This document shows positions 62,613-64,000 of a stretch of 64,000 nt of DNA, in pieces; positions within the stretch are counted from its first letter, which is position 1; each line of letters opens with the position of its first letter. The notes under the pieces were generated by a model, which saw only the letters and a program-made list of their open reading frames with translations, did not search any database and was not told where the DNA came from. Origin of the DNA: Alkalihalobacillus sp047302405 (GTDB taxonomy: Bacteria > Bacillota > Bacilli > Bacillales > Bacillaceae_D); contig NZ_CP154853.1 of assembly GCF_047302405.1 (NCBI RefSeq), positions 3,968,001 through 4,032,000 of the forward strand, given 5' to 3'. The translations under genes were made by a program, and so were the position numbers.

Positions 62613-63239
62613 TTATTCATCGTCAGATTTTTCATTAATTACTTCTGGTTCTGCCTCAGCCTCTACTGGTTCGTCTGGATCGACTTCTGCTGCAGGAGCC
62701 TGGACGGTTACGATCGTTTCCTCATCTTCATTTTTAATGTCGACAGAAACTCGATCACGGATATCGGCAATTTGGATGGCATCACCGATATGTAAAGATG
62801 AAATATCGACTTCGATGTTTTCTGGAATGTCTGAAGGTAAACAATGTACAACAACAGTATGCATCATATGAGCAACGATTCCACCTGCATTTGCTCCAGG
62901 TGAGTCTCCTATTAAATGAATGGAAACCTCAGCTTCAATTTCAGATGTCATATCGACTTCAAAAAAATCAGCATGAACAAACTCATTTTTGATAGGATCC
63001 GTCTGTAAATCATATAGCATGACTTGATGTTTTTTGCCTCCATCTACGTCCAATGAGAAAATTCCGTTTTTCCCCACTTCACGAACTGTTTTTAAAAATT
63101 CAACAGACTCGACGGATACGGGTTGACTATCAATTTTATTTCCATATAAAACACCTGGTAAAAAGCCTTCTGTACGTAACTTTCTTGTCGTAGAACCTTG
63201 TAAGTTTTCACGTCGATTTGCTTTTAATACTGTAGCCAT
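62613..63239 (-). CDS. rplY: Ribosomal protein bL25, general stress protein Ctc
   Basis: 5S-rRNA-binding protein of the CTC (TL5) type with two domains: the N-terminal L25 fold (ANRRENLQGSTTRKLRTEGF, LPGVLYG) and a C-terminal extension with an acidic tail. It has 208 residues from the ATG at 63239, chosen because GAGGTG lies six bases upstream and would overlap the in-frame GTG. In B. subtilis ctc is induced by sigma-B stress; a sigma-B-like promoter is visible upstream here. Confidence 0.95.
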   Translation of the reverse strand: MATVLKANRRENLQGSTTRKLRTEGFLPGVLYGNKIDSQPVSVESVEFLKTVREVGKNGIFSLDVDGGKKHQVMLYDLQTDPIKNEFVHADFFEVDMTSEIEAEVSIHLIGDSPGANAGGIVAHMMHTVVVHCLPSDIPENIEVDISSLHIGDAIQIADIRDRVSVDIKNEDEETIVTVQAPAAEVDPDEPVEAEAEPEVINEKSDDE

Positions 63240-63288
63240 TTTTATCACCTCAAGTTAGATTTACACAAATATTCTCTCTACATATGTG

Positions 63289-63313
63289 TTCCCCTAATCA
63301 ATGAGATTCAAAC
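63289..63313 (-). promoter_or_regulatory. Sigma-B-like promoter of ctc/rplY
   Basis: Minus-strand GTTTGA (63308-63313) and GGGGAA (63289-63294) with 13-base spacing. This resembles the sigma-B consensus GTTTAA/GGGTAT and the known B. subtilis ctc promoter, including the flanking GGTTTnAATC. Confidence 0.65.
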
Positions 63314-63347
63314 CCGTTTTCAAAAAAATACTGGAAGTTTCTAGTGC

Positions 63348-64000
63348 TTAATCAAATAATGTACTGACTGAAGCATGTTCATGGACACGAATAATCGCCT
63401 CTGCCATAAGTGGCCCAACCGATAACGGTGTGATTTTATCGATTTGTTTATCTTCTGGTAAAACAATTGAATTAGTCACGACTAGCTCTTTAATTTTAGA
63501 GTTTTTAATACGTTCAATTGCTGGACCTGATAAAACAGGGTGTGTACAGCAAGCATATACTTCTTTTGCCCCATGCTCAATTAAAGCATTTGCAGCTAAA
63601 GTAATCGTTCCAGCTGTATCAATAATATCATCAATTATAATCGCGGTTTTTCCTTCAATGTGACCAACGATATTCATAACTTCAGATACATTCGGTTTCG
63701 GACGACGCTTATCAATAATCGCAATCGGTGCTTTTAAACGGTCCGCCATTTTACGAGCACGTACTACACCACCGTGGTCAGGAGAAACGATTACAACATC
63801 TTCTAATTGTTTTGCTTTAAAGTAATCAGATAAAATAGGAACACCCATTAATTGATCAACTGGAATATCAAAGAATCCTTGAATTTGAGTGGCATGTAAA
63901 TCCAAAGTTAAAACACGAGTCGCACCAGCCGTCTCTAATAAGTTCGCTACAAGTTTAGAAGTAATTGGCTCACGAGCACGAGCTTTACGATCTTGACGTG
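63348..64000 (-). CDS. prs: Ribose-phosphate pyrophosphokinase, 5' end outside the window
   Basis: Makes PRPP from ribose 5-phosphate and ATP for nucleotide, His and Trp synthesis. About 217 C-terminal residues are present, and the frame runs through the right edge without a break (RKARAREPITSKLVANLLET is near the edge). VVSPDHGGVVRARKMADRLK and the PRPP loop IIDDIIDTAGT are visible. The internal Met at 63905 is not the start. The ctc gene follows it, as in B. subtilis. Confidence 0.97.
   Translation of the reverse strand, partial: RQDRKARAREPITSKLVANLLETAGATRVLTLDLHATQIQGFFDIPVDQLMGVPILSDYFKAKQLEDVVIVSPDHGGVVRARKMADRLKAPIAIIDKRRPKPNVSEVMNIVGHIEGKTAIIIDDIIDTAGTITLAANALIEHGAKEVYACCTHPVLSGPAIERIKNSKIKELVVTNSIVLPEDKQIDKITPLSVGPLMAEAIIRVHEHASVSTLFD

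Overview
The window is a stretch of a low-GC Firmicute chromosome, clearly a spore-forming Bacillaceae. Its gene order matches the origin-proximal region of Bacillus subtilis that runs from prs to gltX, read here in reverse. Every recognised protein gene except one transposase is on the minus strand, and so are all rRNA and tRNA genes. Sporulation genes (spoIIE, spoVT, fin, yabP, yabQ, yabT, a yabM-type flippase), ctsR-mcsA-mcsB-clpC, disA and divIC support the assignment. The species cannot be named from sequence reading alone.

Layout from low to high coordinate (the end of each transcription unit comes first). 1-6.3 kb: gltX (cut by the window edge), ispF, ispD, the PIN/TRAM protein yacL, disA and radA. 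6.6-11.3 kb: the ctsR-mcsA-mcsB-clpC heat-shock operon, with a sigma-A promoter and a CtsR operator. 11.4-12.6 kb: a DUF418 membrane protein that looks like an extra gene here. 12.9-24.5 kb: two complete 16S-23S-5S operons in direct repeat (offset 6214 bp), separated by nine tRNA genes in the order Val-Thr-Lys-Leu-Gly-Leu-Arg-Pro-Ala, as in rrnJ-trnJ-rrnW of B. subtilis. 25.2-32.7 kb: lysS and a tightly overlapped folate operon (pabB-pabA-pabC-folP-folB-folK-yazB-dusB). 33.2-40.6 kb: cysK, hslO, coaX, ftsH, hpt, tilS and the small subunit of a ThrE-type exporter. 40.9-48.6 kb: the large ThrE subunit, yabT, yabS, spoIIE, tRNA-Met, yabR, divIC, yabQ and yabP. 48.7-52.3 kb: a mobile-element island. 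52.5-64 kb: yabO (rqcP), yabN (mazG type), the yabM-type flippase, spoVT, mfd, fin, pth, ctc/rplY and prs (cut by the window edge).

The island at 48.7-51.1 kb is the least ordinary part. It separates yabP from yabO, which are neighbours in B. subtilis. It holds a 360-bp MITE-like element with 13-bp perfect terminal inverted repeats and a 7-bp target duplication. Next to it, an IS110/IS1111-type insertion sequence interrupts a GC-rich interspersed repeat whose other copies lie elsewhere in the window. This IS has 12-bp subterminal inverted repeats and about 500 bp of noncoding DNA downstream of the transposase, where a guide (bridge/seeker) RNA would be expected. A strongly folded segment lies within that DNA.

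Other unexplained structure includes a second intergenic repeat family of about 120 bp whose terminal stem shows compensatory base changes between copies (40.65, 52.29, 54.29 and 56.1 kb), and a tandem array of nine 50-51-bp units at 56.35-56.81 kb. Regulatory sites visible in the sequence include a spoIIE promoter with 22-bp spacing and Spo0A-box matches, a sigma-B-like ctc promoter, rRNA promoters with boxA motifs, and many Rho-independent terminators.
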